5,303 bases of DNA from Candidatus Bathyarchaeota archaeon. GTDB lineage: Archaea; Thermoproteota; Bathyarchaeia; TCS64. Below, piece by piece: positions 5,088 through 5,303 of the stretch (position 1 is its first letter; every line of letters begins with the position of its first letter). The position numbers were made by a program, and so were the translations under genes. Location of the stretch: contig DAOVEE010000130.1 of NCBI GenBank assembly GCA_030669135.1, positions 1 through 5,303 on the forward strand, read 5' to 3'. The notes below the pieces were generated by a model. The model saw only the letters and a program-made list of their open reading frames with translations. It had not been told where the DNA came from and did not search any database.

Positions 5088-5303
5088 ATGAATGAAACCA
5101 TGTGCGACATACTCATCAAGAACGGAATAGTCATCACGATGGACCCGGGTCGTGGGATTAGGGATATAGATGATAGCCTATGGCCTCACCTGCTGCGGGG
5201 CTGGTGCGCCGGTCAGCTCGTCGAGGAACACGGGTTTAACGTGTTTGACCTTCAGACATGGTTTAGCTGGAAAAGCGCGGACACACCCGCGTTCTATGCG
5301 AGG
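5088..5303 (+). CDS. Chimeric ORF: amidohydrolase N-terminus joined in frame to a tyrosine recombinase C-terminus (incomplete)
   Basis: The frame stays open to the window end, giving 72 visible residues. Residues 6-23 (CDILIKNGIVITMDPGRG) match the N-terminal beta strand of metal-dependent amidohydrolases of the cytosine deaminase/ATZ-TRZ or dihydroorotase-like type. The expected continuation (about DGAVAIEDGRIVAVG) is absent. From about residue 28 the protein instead reads as the end of a tyrosine recombinase catalytic domain. No HxH metal site of the amidohydrolase can follow in what is seen. The start is ATG 5088 or, more likely, ATG 5100, where GAGATGA (5085-5091) sits 8 bases upstream and the protein begins MCDILIKNG like typical family members. 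The product is probably non-functional as an amidohydrolase. It could be a remnant left by integration or deletion, or a recombinase fragment using a captured promoter and start. Confidence 0.6.
   Translation, partial: MNETMCDILIKNGIVITMDPGRGIRDIDDSLWPHLLRGWCAGQLVEEHGFNVFDLQTWFSWKSADTPAFYAR
5169..5303 (+). mobile_element. Tyrosine recombinase (phage-type integrase) C-terminal catalytic fragment
   Basis: In the frame of the preceding ORF, PHLLRG supplies the HxxR box (H34, R37; bases 5187-5198). AGQLVEEHGFNVFDLQTWF follows as the helix pair normally between HxxR and the second histidine. W61 (5268-5270, in FSWKSADT) occupies the H/W position and Y70 (5295-5297, in PAFYAR) the nucleophile. R37 to W61 is 24 residues and W61 to Y70 is 9; the second spacing equals that of XerD-type enzymes and the first is one residue more. 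The first catalytic Arg, the Lys and the whole N-terminal core-binding domain are missing from this frame. This matches what remains when an integrase gene is split or truncated. I cannot see an attachment-site duplication inside the window. The left boundary is approximate. Confidence 0.6.

Noticed and set aside
1..5303. CRISPR array, rRNA or long direct repeats
   Set aside because: No regularly spaced repeats, rRNA-like segments or long duplicated stretches were seen on reading the window.

Overview
The window looks archaeal. Upstream regions carry TATA-like boxes at archaeal spacing, ribosome binding sites are of the GGTGA/GAGG type, arginine is mostly AGG/AGA/CGC, TTG is used as a start codon, and one protein belongs to a largely archaeal GTPase family usually labelled cyclic 2,3-diphosphoglycerate synthetase. 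The coding DNA is G+C-rich. A TACK-type lineage such as Thermoproteota or Bathyarchaeia is a guess and is not shown by the sequence.

Layout. A small winged-helix-like gene (13-273, +) runs tail to tail into a 590-residue zinc amidohydrolase of the N-acyl-D-amino-acid deacylase family (276-2048, -). Next comes the cyclic-diphosphoglycerate-synthetase-like GTPase (2111-3439, -). About 200 bases with divergent promoters separate it from a divergent alanine-racemase-family protein (3644-4825, +). The 262 bases at 4826-5087 hold no normal gene. They do hold a terminator-like hairpin, a TATA box, a strong two-helix inverted-repeat structure (4912-5006) that is a candidate non-coding RNA, and a hairpin leader with a five-codon ORF.

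The window ends in an open reading frame (5088-5303, incomplete) that I read as a chimera. Its first ~24 residues match the N-terminus of an amidohydrolase (ILIKNGIVITMDPGRG). The rest reads as the C-terminal catalytic part of a tyrosine recombinase, with HLLR, a tryptophan at the second-histidine position and the nucleophilic tyrosine at correct spacing. This points to integration of, or rearrangement by, a mobile element within an amidohydrolase gene, and it is the most notable thing here.

How the genes may fit together (inference). The deacylase could release D-amino acids from N-acyl-D-amino acids, and the racemase-family protein could convert them to L forms. That would be a scavenging route in a cell that makes no murein. 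The racemase, however, has lost several canonical active-site residues, so its substrate or activity may differ. The role of the GTPase here is unknown.
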